Notes under the pieces: model-generated
Seen by the model: the letters and a program-made list of their open reading frames with translations, nothing else
The model's database searches: none
Told to the model about the DNA's origin: nothing
In this document: positions 8,480 through 18,924 of the stretch, in pieces
Layout: each line of letters begins with the position of its first letter
Numbering within the stretch: position 1 is the first letter of the stretch
DNA from: a bacterium
Lineage (GTDB): Bacteria; Planctomycetota; UBA1135; UBA2386
DNA length: 64,000 bases
Direction: 5' to 3'
Assembly: GCA_030432695.1 (NCBI GenBank)
Contig: JAUILN010000009.1
Span: forward strand, 124,001-188,000
Made by a program: the position numbers and the translations under genes

Positions 8480-9982
8480 TCAGTCCGAAGTGGTGCCGGG
8501 GTCGACCACCGGCCGCGTGACCGTCAACGCGATGCTGTCGATCAGCAGCTCGCCCGGCTGGTCCCGGCCCTTGTCGGCGATCACCGCGATCCCGAAGCCA
8601 CGGTCCCGGTCGATGTGGGCCAGGCTCGCCAGCGTGAAGCGGATCGTCTGGATCGCGCCGGTCGGCTCGGCTTCGACCACCGTGTCGTTGCGCCGCTCGG
8701 TGGCATTGCGCACCGCGACCCGCAGGATGTCGCCGGGCACCGCGTCGCCGACCCCGGCGCGGACCACCACCTCCACGCCGCGCAGGTCGAAGGGATCGTC
8801 GACGGGCAGCGCCACGCCGAGGTCGATGCCGGCGATCTCGCGCCCTCCCGAGGGCACGGTGCCGAGGCCGTAGAGGACATCGTCCGGCTCGAGCACGTTG
8901 TCGATCGTGCCGCGCGTGCGGGTGCCGAGGCCGTTGCGGATCGCGCTCTCGGCGATCTCCACCGGCACCGCTTCCAGCGCATCGCTCTCGACCGCGGGGA
9001 ACGCCGGCAGCATGTCGATGCCGAGGTAGTCGTAGCGCTGGTCGGGGAACAGCAGGGTCGCAGCGCTGCCGTCGGCGAGCGCGCGCCACAGCCGCTGACC
9101 GGTCATCCCGAGCGTGGGGCGGGCCATCGTGAACAACAGCTGCGCGCCGTCGGGCGAGACGCGCGGGCGGGCGGCGTCGTCGGTGGGCGCGGTGAGCACG
9201 GTCACGCTGCCGCTCGCGACCTCGACCCGGCACAGCACTGCGGACTGCTCGTCGAGCACGCGGGTGAACCAGACCGCGCTGCCGTCGGGTCCCCAGCAGG
9301 CCTGGTAGTCGCCGGGAGTGCGCGTGCCGGCGATCCCCGGGCCGCCGTCGGTCAGGGGCAGGCTCACCCGGCGGTCGGTCTGCAGCACGAACAGCCGGGC
9401 CAGGCCACCCTCGATCCGCGAGTACACGATGCGGTCGTCGACCGGCGACCAGTCCGGGTCGAGCTGGTCGAAGCCTTCGTCGTGCAGTGCCACTGCCCCG
9501 CTACCGTCGGCCATCGCCTCGAACAGCCGCGGGCCACTGCCGAGGCGGTCCGACACGTAGACGATCCTGGTGCCGTCGCGCGACCAGTCCGGCATCTCGT
9601 CGCGGTCGCCGTTCACCGTGAGCCGCAGCTCGTCGAGCGAGCCGTCGAGCGAGCCGGTGAACACCTCGCGCGTCGCCGGCTGACCGGTCCGCCGCTCGCG
9701 GGCGTAGACCAGCCGGTTGCCGTCGGGATGCACGCGGAGCCCGCTCTCGACCCCGGCGGCCGACAGGATGCGCTCGTTGGCGAGGCCGTTGAGCAGCGAG
9801 CGGCGCAGCGCGGTGTCCCGGTCGGCGGCGTCGCGGCGCGAGCGCACGAACACGAACTCGGGTGGGCCGTCGCCGGCGGGCAGGCCGTCACCCTGGCCGG
9901 GGCTCTCGCCTCCGCCGCCGCCGCAGCCGACAAGGGTTGCGAGAATCAGGAAGCTCGGGGGAATGCGCAGCGGTCGGACCAT
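8480..9982 (-). CDS. TolB/PD40-like beta-propeller lipoprotein
   Basis: This 500-residue protein has a lipoprotein signal (FLILATLVGCGGGGG; the Cys of LVGC would be lipidated) and then several WD40-like PD40 repeats. Typical blades are LRVHPDGNRLVYARE, MPDWSRDGTRIVYVSDR, LDPDWSPVDDRIVYSR and PRVSPDGAQLLFTM. The propeller occupies about residues 40-330. The last 160 residues form another beta domain with no family I recognise. Such proteins are usually periplasmic or surface-exposed binding scaffolds; the ligand is unknown. It converges with the esterase gene (24 bp between stops) and is divergent from queA, whose start is 56 bp away. Confidence 0.75.
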   Translation of the reverse strand: MVRPLRIPPSFLILATLVGCGGGGGESPGQGDGLPAGDGPPEFVFVRSRRDAADRDTALRRSLLNGLANERILSAAGVESGLRVHPDGNRLVYARERRTGQPATREVFTGSLDGSLDELRLTVNGDRDEMPDWSRDGTRIVYVSDRLGSGPRLFEAMADGSGAVALHDEGFDQLDPDWSPVDDRIVYSRIEGGLARLFVLQTDRRVSLPLTDGGPGIAGTRTPGDYQACWGPDGSAVWFTRVLDEQSAVLCRVEVASGSVTVLTAPTDDAARPRVSPDGAQLLFTMARPTLGMTGQRLWRALADGSAATLLFPDQRYDYLGIDMLPAFPAVESDALEAVPVEIAESAIRNGLGTRTRGTIDNVLEPDDVLYGLGTVPSGGREIAGIDLGVALPVDDPFDLRGVEVVVRAGVGDAVPGDILRVAVRNATERRNDTVVEAEPTGAIQTIRFTLASLAHIDRDRGFGIAVIADKGRDQPGELLIDSIALTVTRPVVDPGTTSD

Positions 9983-10038
9983 CTCGCCTGGAGGTTATGC
10001 GCTCGGGGGCAGGCCTCCCAGCTGCTACAAGACCCCCG

Positions 10039-11088
10039 ATGTCCCTGCGCGTCGCCGACTTCTGGTACGACCTCCCCGACGAGCACATCGCCACGCACGC
10101 CGTCGAGCCGCGCGACGCGGCGCGGATGCTGGTGCACCATCGGGCCGAAGACCGCAGCGAACACCTGACCGTCCGCGAGCTGCCGCGCTTCCTCCGCGCC
10201 GGCGACCTGCTGGTCGTCAACGACACCAAGGTGCTGCCCAACCGCCTGGTCGGTCGTCGCGACACCGGCGGGCGGGTCGAGGTGCTGATCCTGGAGCGCG
10301 ACGGCACCCGCTGCCGGGGCTACGTGAAGCCGGCCCGCAAGCTGCGCGTCGGGCGGGTGATCGAGCTGGAGGAGGGACGTCTCTTGCTGACTCCCAGCGA
10401 GGACCTCGGCGCGGGCCTGTGGCGCTTCGAGCTGACCGACGGCGACGGGCGGGCGCCGGATGCTGCGCTCGACGAGGTCGGCCGGGCGCCGCTGCCGCCG
10501 TACATCCGCCGGGACGACGCCGAGGACCCTGCGCTCGATCGGGCCCGCTACCAGACGGTCTACGCCCGCGAGCCGGGCTCGGTCGCGGCACCGACCGCCG
10601 GTCTGCACTTCACCGAGGAGTTGCTGGCGCGCATCGAGGCCGCGGGGGTGCGCCGGGCTCACGTGACCCTGCACGTCGGCGAGGGCACCTTCCAGGCGGT
10701 GCGCTGCGAGCGGGTCGAGGACCACGTGATGCACGACGAGGTCTTCGAGCTGCCGCAGGCGACCGTCGAAGCCGTGGCGGAGACGCGGCGGCTCGGCGGG
10801 CGGGTGGTCGCGGTCGGCACCACCGCCACGCGAACTCTCGAGTCGTGCGCGGTCGGCGACGGTCTGGTGCGCGCCGCGACCGGACGGACCGACCTGTTCC
10901 TGTATCCGGGCGGTCGACCGTTCCAGGTGGTGGACGCGCTGTTCACCAACTTCCACCTGCCCGAGTCGACGCTGCTGATGCTGGTCGCGGCGTTCCTTGG
11001 CCGCGAGAAGGTCCTCGACCTGTATCGCGAGGCGGTGGCGCGGGAGTACCGCTTCTACAGCTTCGGGGATGCGATGTTGCTGTTGTAG
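10039..11088 (+). CDS. queA: S-adenosylmethionine:tRNA ribosyltransferase-isomerase
   Basis: This 349-residue protein spans the whole QueA fold. It begins LRVADFWYDLPDEHIATHAVEPRDAARML and includes GDLLVVNDTKVLPNRL, LPPYIRR, RYQTVYAREPGSVAAPTAGLHFTEEL, HVTLHVGEGTFQ, and the end TNFHLPESTLLMLVAAF with YRFYSFGDAMLL. QueA transfers and rearranges the ribosyl part of SAM onto 7-aminomethyl-7-deazaguanine in tRNA to make epoxyqueuosine, the penultimate step of queuosine synthesis. The ATG at 10039 matches the normal family N-terminus; the longer upstream frame is non-homologous and overlaps the divergent gene. No other queuosine gene is present nearby. Confidence 0.97.
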   Translation: MSLRVADFWYDLPDEHIATHAVEPRDAARMLVHHRAEDRSEHLTVRELPRFLRAGDLLVVNDTKVLPNRLVGRRDTGGRVEVLILERDGTRCRGYVKPARKLRVGRVIELEEGRLLLTPSEDLGAGLWRFELTDGDGRAPDAALDEVGRAPLPPYIRRDDAEDPALDRARYQTVYAREPGSVAAPTAGLHFTEELLARIEAAGVRRAHVTLHVGEGTFQAVRCERVEDHVMHDEVFELPQATVEAVAETRRLGGRVVAVGTTATRTLESCAVGDGLVRAATGRTDLFLYPGGRPFQVVDALFTNFHLPESTLLMLVAAFLGREKVLDLYREAVAREYRFYSFGDAMLLL

Positions 11089-11105
11089 GGGGCGGCCCGG
11101 TCCGA

Positions 11106-12113
11106 CTATCGCTTGATGCCGAGGATGGACCGGTAGGCCCTCTCCGCCAGCGCACCGACTACCCCCGGTTCCTGTAGGCATGGGCGAACTGCCCAGGCCA
11201 GGGCGCATGCATCGTGTCCGAGCCGCCCGGCCCGTGCGAGTGCCACGTTCCGCAGTGGGCCCGGCTCGGCGATCAGGTTCGCCAGGACTTCCAGACCACG
11301 ACGACCGGTGGTCAGTCGACGGACAGCGCTCTCCCGCGTGGCGAGATCGCAGTGATGCTCCGCGATCAGGGCGTTGTACCAATCGGCGGAGGACGCCTCC
11401 TCCTCCAGGGACAGCTCATGCACGGCCGCGAAGATCGCCGCCGCGAGCGTCGAGGGGTTGGTCACGGCGGGTCGCTCGACGGGGCCGGGAAGCGCCACCA
11501 GGGCCGCGCACTTCTCGAGGTAGGGGAGGGGATCGACATCGTCGCGCCATAGCGCGATGGAGCGCACCGCGCGCGTGCTGGCGTGACCCTTCGCGAGCGC
11601 TTCCTCGACCTGCGATGCGTCCATGTCGGGGAGCATCATATTGACCACGGATTCGCGCAGCGCGATCCAAGCCAATGCCTGACCGCGACTCCATCGGCCC
11701 CAGTCGCGCTTCTCGGTAGCTTCGGCGACATCGCAGAACGCGATGTTCTGGGGCACGGTGATGTAGCTCCGCATCGCGGACAGGGCCTCCGCGGCGGCGA
11801 ACTGGACCTCGACGGACTGATGGGCCAGCGCGGCGAGGCACAGGTCGAAGTATGCCGAGCCCATGCCGGGCGTGAACTCGAGCGACGCGAGCACCGACGC
11901 GGCCTTGGACGGGTCGGGCCCTTCGATCCAGTCCTTCACGGCCTCGGCGTTGCTCAGCATCGCGACGAACCGATCGGGAGACTGCCGTTCCTGGCACACC
12001 GGGAACGCTGTCGTGGCCGTGCAGAGCAGGGCTCCGACGAGCAGGGATTCGGTGTACCTCCGTAGGTGGCTCCGCGTTTGGGTGCGATTGGCGAGAGGCT
12101 CTTGCAGGCGCAT
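11106..12113 (-). CDS. Secreted hypothetical protein with HEAT-like helical repeats
   Basis: This 335-residue protein has an N-terminal hydrophobic segment (LLVGALLCTATTAFPVCQ), which suggests export. The rest is almost wholly alpha-helical, with repeated helix pairs such as AYFDLCLAALAHQSVEVQFAAAEALSAM and LATRESAVRRLTTGRRGLEVLANLI, consistent with HEAT-like repeats. I recognise no enzyme motif. The ATG at 12113 has an AGGAG ribosome-binding site at good spacing; the longer open frame upstream overlaps the pyrophosphatase gene and is rejected. It converges with queA (17 bp gap) and is divergent from the pyrophosphatase gene (124 bp). Its function is unknown; HEAT proteins usually mediate protein contacts. 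Confidence 0.6.
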   Translation of the reverse strand: MRLQEPLANRTQTRSHLRRYTESLLVGALLCTATTAFPVCQERQSPDRFVAMLSNAEAVKDWIEGPDPSKAASVLASLEFTPGMGSAYFDLCLAALAHQSVEVQFAAAEALSAMRSYITVPQNIAFCDVAEATEKRDWGRWSRGQALAWIALRESVVNMMLPDMDASQVEEALAKGHASTRAVRSIALWRDDVDPLPYLEKCAALVALPGPVERPAVTNPSTLAAAIFAAVHELSLEEEASSADWYNALIAEHHCDLATRESAVRRLTTGRRGLEVLANLIAEPGPLRNVALARAGRLGHDACALAWAVRPCLQEPGVVGALAERAYRSILGIKR

Positions 12114-12237
12114 AGGGACTCCTTGTTCCGTGACCGAGGGGCTTCCTTCGCTCGATGACCGGCGGATGGTCGCCGATCCGAGCGGAGAGTAGTCCACCAG
12201 CGGGCGGGCGGTATCGTGCCGTCGAAGGTACTGCCGC

Positions 12238-12852
<615 letters not shown>

Positions 12853-12901
12853 GCAGGTCGCGTTCGACGCCCGGCCGGTAGAGGCCGAGGAACATCACTC
12901 C

Positions 12902-13600
12902 ATGCCACGTCGCTTCGCGGTCTTCTCCATCCTCGCCCCCATGGCGTTCGCCGGCTGCGCCGCCGAGCGCACCGAGGAGGTCGGCGCCGGGGGAGCGTCG
13001 TCCGCGCCCACTCCCGCCACCTCGCTGGTCGGCCAGCTGCTGCTTCCCGCTGGCGGCGACCGACGTGGCTTGGAGGTCCACGCGTGGATCGCGGACCAGG
13101 ACGGTGAAGAACGCCAGCTCTGGATCTTCCCCGATGCCGACGGTCGCTTCGCGCGGGACGTCTCGGGGCAACCCACCCGCGTGGTCGTCCACGCCGGGTC
13201 GGAGGTGTATCGGGTCGAAGGCGACGACCTCCCGCGCGCCAACGGCCGCGGTCGTGTCGATCTCGGCGTGGTCGATCTACGGGAGCGCCTGGTGGTGCGC
13301 CGCGTCCGCGTGCTGGCTGCTGCGGGAGCACCCGGAGGCCTCGTACGGCTGGGCCTCTGGGTCGGCCCGCCGCACAGGGGGCCGCAGGGCGAGCTTCCGT
13401 CGCTCGGATCGAAGCAGTTCCCCGCGGTGGAACTCGGCAGCGAGGTCGAGTGGTTGCTGCCACCCGACGCCCGCGCGGTGCACTTCCTCGTCGAGCGTCC
13501 CGAGGGTCCCGGCCGCGGTGTCGATTGGCGCAGCGGCGCGCAGCAGGTGTTCGGGCCGTACGAATCCGCGTCGTTTCCGCTCGATCTCGAGCTCGACTGA
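12902..13600 (+). CDS. Putative lipoprotein, function unknown
   Basis: From the ATG at 12902 this is a 232-residue protein with a short lipoprotein-type signal (FSILAPMAFAGCAAE; Cys in FAGC). An Ala/Gly-rich linker precedes a beta-strand-rich body (LLLPAGGDRRGLEVHAWIAD, RFARDVSGQPTRVVVHAGS, RVDLGVVDLRERLVVRRVRV, VEWLLPPDARAVHFLVERP). The pattern resembles carboxypeptidase-regulatory-like or other immunoglobulin-type sandwich domains, but I cannot assign a family. An in-frame start at 12833 would add a non-signal leader overlapping the pyrophosphatase gene and is disfavoured. It follows that gene closely. An envelope location is likely; the role is unknown. Confidence 0.6.
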   Translation: MPRRFAVFSILAPMAFAGCAAERTEEVGAGGASSAPTPATSLVGQLLLPAGGDRRGLEVHAWIADQDGEERQLWIFPDADGRFARDVSGQPTRVVVHAGSEVYRVEGDDLPRANGRGRVDLGVVDLRERLVVRRVRVLAAAGAPGGLVRLGLWVGPPHRGPQGELPSLGSKQFPAVELGSEVEWLLPPDARAVHFLVERPEGPGRGVDWRSGAQQVFGPYESASFPLDLELD

Positions 13601-13684
13601 GTCCCCGGCGCGATCCGGTCTGCAGATGCGGAGCGCGTCTCTGTCGTCCATTGAGCAGGCAAGGAGCTGCGGGCGTGGCGCGCC

Positions 13685-14638
13685 TCAACGCCCGAAGGCG
13701 CCGAGCACCGCGTTCGACAGGGCGACCGATTGCGGTTGCGAGGGGTCGAGGAACCCGCACTGGAGCACCAGGTCCGCACTTCCCGTCGAGCCGACGATCG
13801 GCAGCGTGACCGTGCCTTGCGGGGTCGACGTGAGCACGACGTCGCCGAGGAACCCACCGAAGGACACCAGCGTGCCGCCCAGGAACGGCACGTTCGGCTG
13901 CCCGGCGAGCGAGACCAGGAGCACTCCGGCCGCGTTCGCTGGCGCGCCGAGGATCCGGTAGGCGCTCGCTTCACCGGCACGGAGCCCGGACCCGCAGAGC
14001 GTCGCCGTCACCGTGCCGGGCCCGGCGAAGCCGAGGTCTTGCTGGCACCGCTCGGCGAACAGGAGCACGTTGTCGATGCCGTTGATGTCGCGATTCTGGT
14101 TGCTGCTATTGCAGACCGTTTCGAGGGGGATGCGCAGTTCGGTGACGTCCTGTAGCAGCGAGGCCCAGTCGCCCGAGGTGACGGTCCACACGCGCTCCTC
14201 GACCGGAACGTCGATGGTGATCCACGGCGTGACTCCGGTGACCGGCAGGGTGGCGATCCAGGTGGCCGAACCACCTGGACCCGAGATGAGGACGTTGTAG
14301 TTGCCGAAGCCGCAGATTCCGGCGCCCACCGAGAACACGCTGTGGTCGTAGCTGAGCCTCGTGATGCCGAGCGCGTCCCAGTTGCCCAGGAACGCCGCCG
14401 GAGCCAGGGCGGCGGTGCCTGCCGCGGTGACGTCGACGCCGCGGATGTAGCCGCCGGGGTTCCCGCCGCTCGCCGCGTAGCCGAACTCGCCCGGGCTTCT
14501 CGCGTCGAAGGCCGTCCAGCCTTCGAGATCGGAGTCGAAGCGCGAGGACGCATGCAGGGTCTGCGCGTGGAGGCGCGAGCCCAGCAGGGCCGTTCCGCAG
14601 AGGGTCGTGAGCAGGAGGGTACGAAGGGGCAGGTGCAT
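13685..14638 (-). CDS. Secreted laminin-B-like domain protein with C-terminal beta module
   Basis: This 317-residue exported protein has the signal MHLPLRTLLLTTLCGTALLGSRLHAQ. Residues of about 30-190 resemble a laminin IV/B-type domain: FDSDLEGWTAFD, GGNPGGYIRGVDV, a central RLSYDHSVF strand, and SSNQNRDINGIDNVLLF, the strand closing this fold in bacterial members. The last 120 residues (from about CGSGLRAGEASAYRI) are the C-terminal module shared with other secreted proteins here, ending with SVALSNAVLGAFG. Such domains bind carbohydrate or act as adhesion parts. It has no catalytic signature. The start at 14638 begins the signal peptide; an in-frame ATG seven codons upstream is possible. 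Confidence 0.72.
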   Translation of the reverse strand: MHLPLRTLLLTTLCGTALLGSRLHAQTLHASSRFDSDLEGWTAFDARSPGEFGYAASGGNPGGYIRGVDVTAAGTAALAPAAFLGNWDALGITRLSYDHSVFSVGAGICGFGNYNVLISGPGGSATWIATLPVTGVTPWITIDVPVEERVWTVTSGDWASLLQDVTELRIPLETVCNSSNQNRDINGIDNVLLFAERCQQDLGFAGPGTVTATLCGSGLRAGEASAYRILGAPANAAGVLLVSLAGQPNVPFLGGTLVSFGGFLGDVVLTSTPQGTVTLPIVGSTGSADLVLQCGFLDPSQPQSVALSNAVLGAFGR

Positions 14639-14952
14639 GGGAGGTCCGTCTCGAGTCACGGCATGAAGGCTTCGGCGCGGACGAGGCTCGCGGTTGGCGA
14701 TGCGCAGTCGTTGCGCGTTCCGTTGCGGTCTTCGATCGTTCCGATCCTACGGGGTGCCCGGTGAGTGCGTGCTCGTGCCCGGCTCCGATCGCTCGCGAGC
14801 ATGCCTGGGCACTTGCAGCAACGCTGCGCGGACCGGGGCTGGGTGGCAGCGCCAAGGGCCGGTGAGCTGTCCACCGGGCGAGGGGCAGCTCGGGTCCGCG
14901 ATTCGCGGCGATTCCGCATTGGATTGCCAGGCTCGGCCTCGCTGTGGGGCGC
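14639..14952. other. Divergent intergenic region between laminin-like and subtilase genes
   Basis: These 314 bp hold the 5' regions of two divergent genes for secreted proteins and no credible coding sequence. I see no convincing sigma-70 hexamers, riboswitch or terminator. A GTG at 14944, nine bases before the subtilase ATG, is an alternative start of the protease. Confidence 0.4.
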
Positions 14953-17900
14953 ATGACCACCAGAACCCTCTCCCTGTCGCTGCTCCTCACGGCGGCGATG
15001 CTGCCGGCGCAAGAGCGCCGGATCGTTCCGCAGCGCCCGATCGTCCCGCTGCGCCCGATCGTCCAGGAGCCCGAACCGATCGCATCTCCCGGGCTCCCGG
15101 AGGACCTGACCCCGCTCCGCGACCACGTCGGCACCGAAGGCCGCAGCGCCGAGCCGGATGTCGGCAGCGCAGAACTGTCGGCCCAGCCGCAGGCTGCCCC
15201 CGAGGGCGATCTGTCCGGCTCCCAGGACGTCGCCCCTCACCTGATGGTCGGCGCCAATCCCTACCGCCTGGCCTTCGTCGGCGGTGACTACGTGCCGGCC
15301 GCCGGCGAGCGCGTCGACCCCTTGCTGCTGCACGACGCCAGCATCCGCGGCCCGGGTGGCACGACCTACGGGTTCGTGATGTTCGAAGGGCGCATCACCA
15401 CGGCGAAGCGCGACCGGGTCGAGGCGCTGGGCGTGAGGCTCCACGACCACCACACGTTCCAGTCGATGAGCGCCGAGATCCCGGTGGATCGCATCCTCGA
15501 GATCGCGAGCCTGCCGGGCGTGCGCTGGGTCGGTCGGGCCCGCGCCGAGCAGAAGGTCGAGCCGGCGCTGATGCGTGCGGTGCTGGCCAACACCGATCCG
15601 CTGGCCAGGGTGAAGCTGCTGATCAAGGTCCACGCCTCCGACATGTCGCCACAGGCAGCACGGGTCCGGATCACTGCGGAAGGTGAGTCGCGCTCCGAGC
15701 AGTTCGCTCTGCTCCAGGACGAGACCACGATCCCGAACGGACCGTTCCAGAGGGCGCTCGAAGTCGAAGGAGCGACGGTCCGCGGCTACCACGACGACCT
15801 GCGACTGTTCATCGCCGAGGCCCCGCTCGCCAGGGTCGCGGCGCTCGTCGAGCACGACTTCGTCCACTACGTCGAGCTCGACGCCGAGATCGAGGCCGCG
15901 CACGACCGTTCGACGCGGCAGATCAACATCGACTACGTCCGCGGGATCGCCAGCGCCGACGGCAGCGACACCGTCGTGGGGATGATGGACTCGGGCATGG
16001 ACGTGGGCCACGTCGACACGCAGGTGAAGTGGTACTGCGGTTGGGGCTACGACGGCCAGAGCGTCTACACCGACAGCTCCGGCCACGGCACGCACGTGAT
16101 GGGCACGATCATGTCTCCGGGCAACGGCGACGACCGCTTCCGCGGCTGCGCACCCGCCGTCGGGACCGCACCAGACCGCCGGATCTACGTGGCGGGCATC
16201 TTCGGTGGGCCCAGCAACAACAGCTCGTCGAGCAATGCGATCAACGCGTTCGCCCGTTTCGCCCAGCCCTTCACCGACAGCAATGGACGGACGACGCCGA
16301 TCCCGAGCGTCACCAACCATTCGTGGGGCGTCGGCACCTCCAACATGCCGAACGGCGGCTGGACCGGCACCGACAGCCTCTCGATCGCGCTCGACTACCG
16401 GGTGTTCTACAACCGCCAGACGCACGTGGTCGCCGCGCACAACCAGGGCGGCTCCGGCTACGGCAACCAGAACAGCAACAACGTCCTGCGTCCTGCCGTC
16501 GCCAAGCTGGCGTTGACCGTGGCGAACGCGCTGAGCACCGAAGAGGACGGCTCGCTGCCCGGCCGCCCGCACTTCTCGTCGAACAAGGGGCCAACCGGCG
16601 ATGGCCGCCTCTGCCCGCAGATCATGGCGCCGGGTCGGAGCATCACCTCGGTGCGTGCGGGCACGACCAGTAGCTACACGACGTTCAACGGCACCAGCAT
16701 GGCGACGCCGCACGTGGTGGGCACGATCGCCGGACTGCACGACCACTCCAGCTGGATGAAGACCTCGCCGGCGGCGACGCGCGCGGTCGTCGCCGCGACC
16801 AGCAACCCCTATCTGGGCACGCGTTCGTGGTCGACCTCGAGCGACAGCTACTACAACCGCCAGGGCTTCGGCATGGTCGACGCCTACAAGGCGCACTACC
16901 AGCGGGACCAGGCGGACGGTTGGATGGCCGGCCGCTACTACGGCACGCTGACCTCCGGCTCGTCGGGCTTCTCGTTCGACCTGGACATCCCGGTCGACGC
17001 CACCAAGACCAACTTCGTGCTGGCGTTCGACGAGAAGCCGGCCAGCCAGGGCGCGGTGCGCGCCTGCATCCACGACTGCGATCTCTACATCGACGTCGAG
17101 CCGTTCACGGCCGGGTTCAACACCGGCGAGTACTCATCCACCCGCGCGTGGGACACCTGGGACTGGTACCAGAACATCGCCTCGATGCCGAACCTCCGCG
17201 GCAAGCGCGTCCGCGTGAAGGTCTACCCGCGCGTTCGCCCCTCGGGCAGCGACCGCGTGCACTTCGGAGTCGCCTACATGATCCCGCGCGGCGACTACAC
17301 TCCGGGGGGCACGATCAGCACGTCGGCGTCGGAGACCTACGTGGCTCCGGGAGAGACCATCGAACTCACCGCACAGGTCGAGGTGCCGGAGTTCCTCCAG
17401 TCGAACGTCTTCGTCGATCTGCTCGACCTGGATGGGTTCACGCCCCAGGGCCTGCAGTTCCGCGATCGTGAGAACCTGCTGCGCACGTTCGTCGGTGGCG
17501 GCACCCCGGACGACTTCACCATGGGTGTGCTCGGATCCTGGTTCTCCTCCGCACACCGCCGGCTGGTCTGGGAACTCGAGGCGCCGCAGTCGAGCGGCTG
17601 GAAGACCATCCGGACGCGGATGCGCGCCGACAACCGCAGTGGCTCGGCGATCAGCAATCGGTCGATCTGCGTCGACGGCAGCGCGCCGTCGCAGATCCAG
17701 GGCCTGGTCAGCACGACGCACCAGCCGAACGTGTGGAGCAACCAGACGACGGTCGGCCTGCGGTGGCAGCAGGCGTCCGACAACGGGTGCTCGGGCATCG
17801 ACGGGCTGGCATCCCGGTGGAGCATCGGTGGCACGAGCGTGCCGACCACGATCAACCTGGCGGCTGCCGCGACCCAGACCAGCGCGCAGTTGGGCTCGAA

Positions 17901-18924
17901 CGCCGACGGCCAGTTCTTCACGCTGCGTCCCTACGACCGGGCCGGCAACGCCACGCTGCACGTCTTCGTCGGTCCGCTCTTGATCGACGCCGTGGATCCG
18001 CAGGCCTCCGGGCTGAGCCTCGACGGTGGCGCCCTCTACACGCACGACCTGGTCGTCGACGCCGCGTTCTCGGCGAGCGACGCGCACAGCGGAGTCACCG
18101 AGATGCGCTGGTCGATGGACGGTGCGAGCTGGTCGGCGTGGCTGCCCTACGCGACCACGTTCCAGGCGAACATCAGCCAGCATGGTGGCAACACGGCCGA
18201 GGGCTCGAAGACCGTCCGCGTGATGGTCCGCGACGCGGCTGGCAACGAGAGCGCGGCCACGACCGACCGCATCAGCTACCTGCGGTGCCCGGAGCTCGGC
18301 CGCATCCTCGGTGCCGTGACGCTCGACAACGTGACGGACGCCTCGTTCCTGATCGCGGGCAGCGACCTGAGCGACGTCGTGTCGGCCACCTTCGGCAGCC
18401 ACGCGCTGTCGTCTGATCCTGGCGACTGGGAGCGCGGCTGGTTCCAGCCGGTCGGCGACGGCCAGATCCGCATCCACCCGCCGGCCGGTCTGCGTCCCGG
18501 CAGCTATGCCATCCAGGTGGCGAACCGCGTCTGCGGCAGCAACCGCCTCAGCGTCGGCATCCAATGCAATGCGACCCCGGCACTCGGCATGACCGATGCT
18601 CCTTCGACGACGGCCGGCCCGATCCGGGCCTACGTCGCGGTCGGCCAGACGTCGCCGCAGACGCTGGTGGGGTTGACTCTCAGCCCGTCGCTGGTGCCGA
18701 GCACGGTTTCCGGCGTCATCGACCTGGCGATCGGCAACGCGTTCCAGGAGCTGATCATCCTGCCGGACACCCGGAGCGCCGACCCGGCGACCTGCACGGC
18801 GGTGTTCGAGCTGCCGCTGGCGGCGAGTGGAACGACGCTGCACTTCCAGGCCTTCCTGGTGGATCCCACGGCGCCGAACCCGCTGCCGGCAGCAACGACG
18901 AACGTCGAGACCGTGGGGTTCTGA
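14953..18924 (+). CDS. Large secreted subtilisin-family serine protease (S8) with C-terminal beta domains
   Basis: This 1,323-residue protein has a signal peptide (TRTLSLSLLLTAAMLPAQ) and a long propeptide-like region to about residue 320. The S8 catalytic domain follows. The triad is Asp346 (VGMMDSGMDVGHVD), His378 (SSGHGTHVMGTI) and Ser582 (NGTSMATPHVVG), all intact. After the protease come about 650 residues of beta-rich domains. One is a proprotein/CUB-like region around FSFDLDIPVDATKTNFVLAFDEKP, another an Ig/FN3-like stretch (VNVWSNQTTVGLRWQQASDNGC style and LSLDGGALYTHDLVVDAAFSASD). The last resembles the shared module and ends FQAFLVDPTAPNPLPAATTN. It is probably a degradative exoprotease. 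The ATG at 14953 is preferred over a GTG three codons upstream. Confidence 0.9.
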   Translation: MTTRTLSLSLLLTAAMLPAQERRIVPQRPIVPLRPIVQEPEPIASPGLPEDLTPLRDHVGTEGRSAEPDVGSAELSAQPQAAPEGDLSGSQDVAPHLMVGANPYRLAFVGGDYVPAAGERVDPLLLHDASIRGPGGTTYGFVMFEGRITTAKRDRVEALGVRLHDHHTFQSMSAEIPVDRILEIASLPGVRWVGRARAEQKVEPALMRAVLANTDPLARVKLLIKVHASDMSPQAARVRITAEGESRSEQFALLQDETTIPNGPFQRALEVEGATVRGYHDDLRLFIAEAPLARVAALVEHDFVHYVELDAEIEAAHDRSTRQINIDYVRGIASADGSDTVVGMMDSGMDVGHVDTQVKWYCGWGYDGQSVYTDSSGHGTHVMGTIMSPGNGDDRFRGCAPAVGTAPDRRIYVAGIFGGPSNNSSSSNAINAFARFAQPFTDSNGRTTPIPSVTNHSWGVGTSNMPNGGWTGTDSLSIALDYRVFYNRQTHVVAAHNQGGSGYGNQNSNNVLRPAVAKLALTVANALSTEEDGSLPGRPHFSSNKGPTGDGRLCPQIMAPGRSITSVRAGTTSSYTTFNGTSMATPHVVGTIAGLHDHSSWMKTSPAATRAVVAATSNPYLGTRSWSTSSDSYYNRQGFGMVDAYKAHYQRDQADGWMAGRYYGTLTSGSSGFSFDLDIPVDATKTNFVLAFDEKPASQGAVRACIHDCDLYIDVEPFTAGFNTGEYSSTRAWDTWDWYQNIASMPNLRGKRVRVKVYPRVRPSGSDRVHFGVAYMIPRGDYTPGGTISTSASETYVAPGETIELTAQVEVPEFLQSNVFVDLLDLDGFTPQGLQFRDRENLLRTFVGGGTPDDFTMGVLGSWFSSAHRRLVWELEAPQSSGWKTIRTRMRADNRSGSAISNRSICVDGSAPSQIQGLVSTTHQPNVWSNQTTVGLRWQQASDNGCSGIDGLASRWSIGGTSVPTTINLAAAATQTSAQLGSNADGQFFTLRPYDRAGNATLHVFVGPLLIDAVDPQASGLSLDGGALYTHDLVVDAAFSASDAHSGVTEMRWSMDGASWSAWLPYATTFQANISQHGGNTAEGSKTVRVMVRDAAGNESAATTDRISYLRCPELGRILGAVTLDNVTDASFLIAGSDLSDVVSATFGSHALSSDPGDWERGWFQPVGDGQIRIHPPAGLRPGSYAIQVANRVCGSNRLSVGIQCNATPALGMTDAPSTTAGPIRAYVAVGQTSPQTLVGLTLSPSLVPSTVSGVIDLAIGNAFQELIILPDTRSADPATCTAVFELPLAASGTTLHFQAFLVDPTAPNPLPAATTNVETVGF

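Noticed and set aside
14656..17073. Long antisense frame across the subtilase
   Set aside because: It is composed mostly of Arg, Val, Gly and His with no domain, while the plus strand has the intact catalytic triad.
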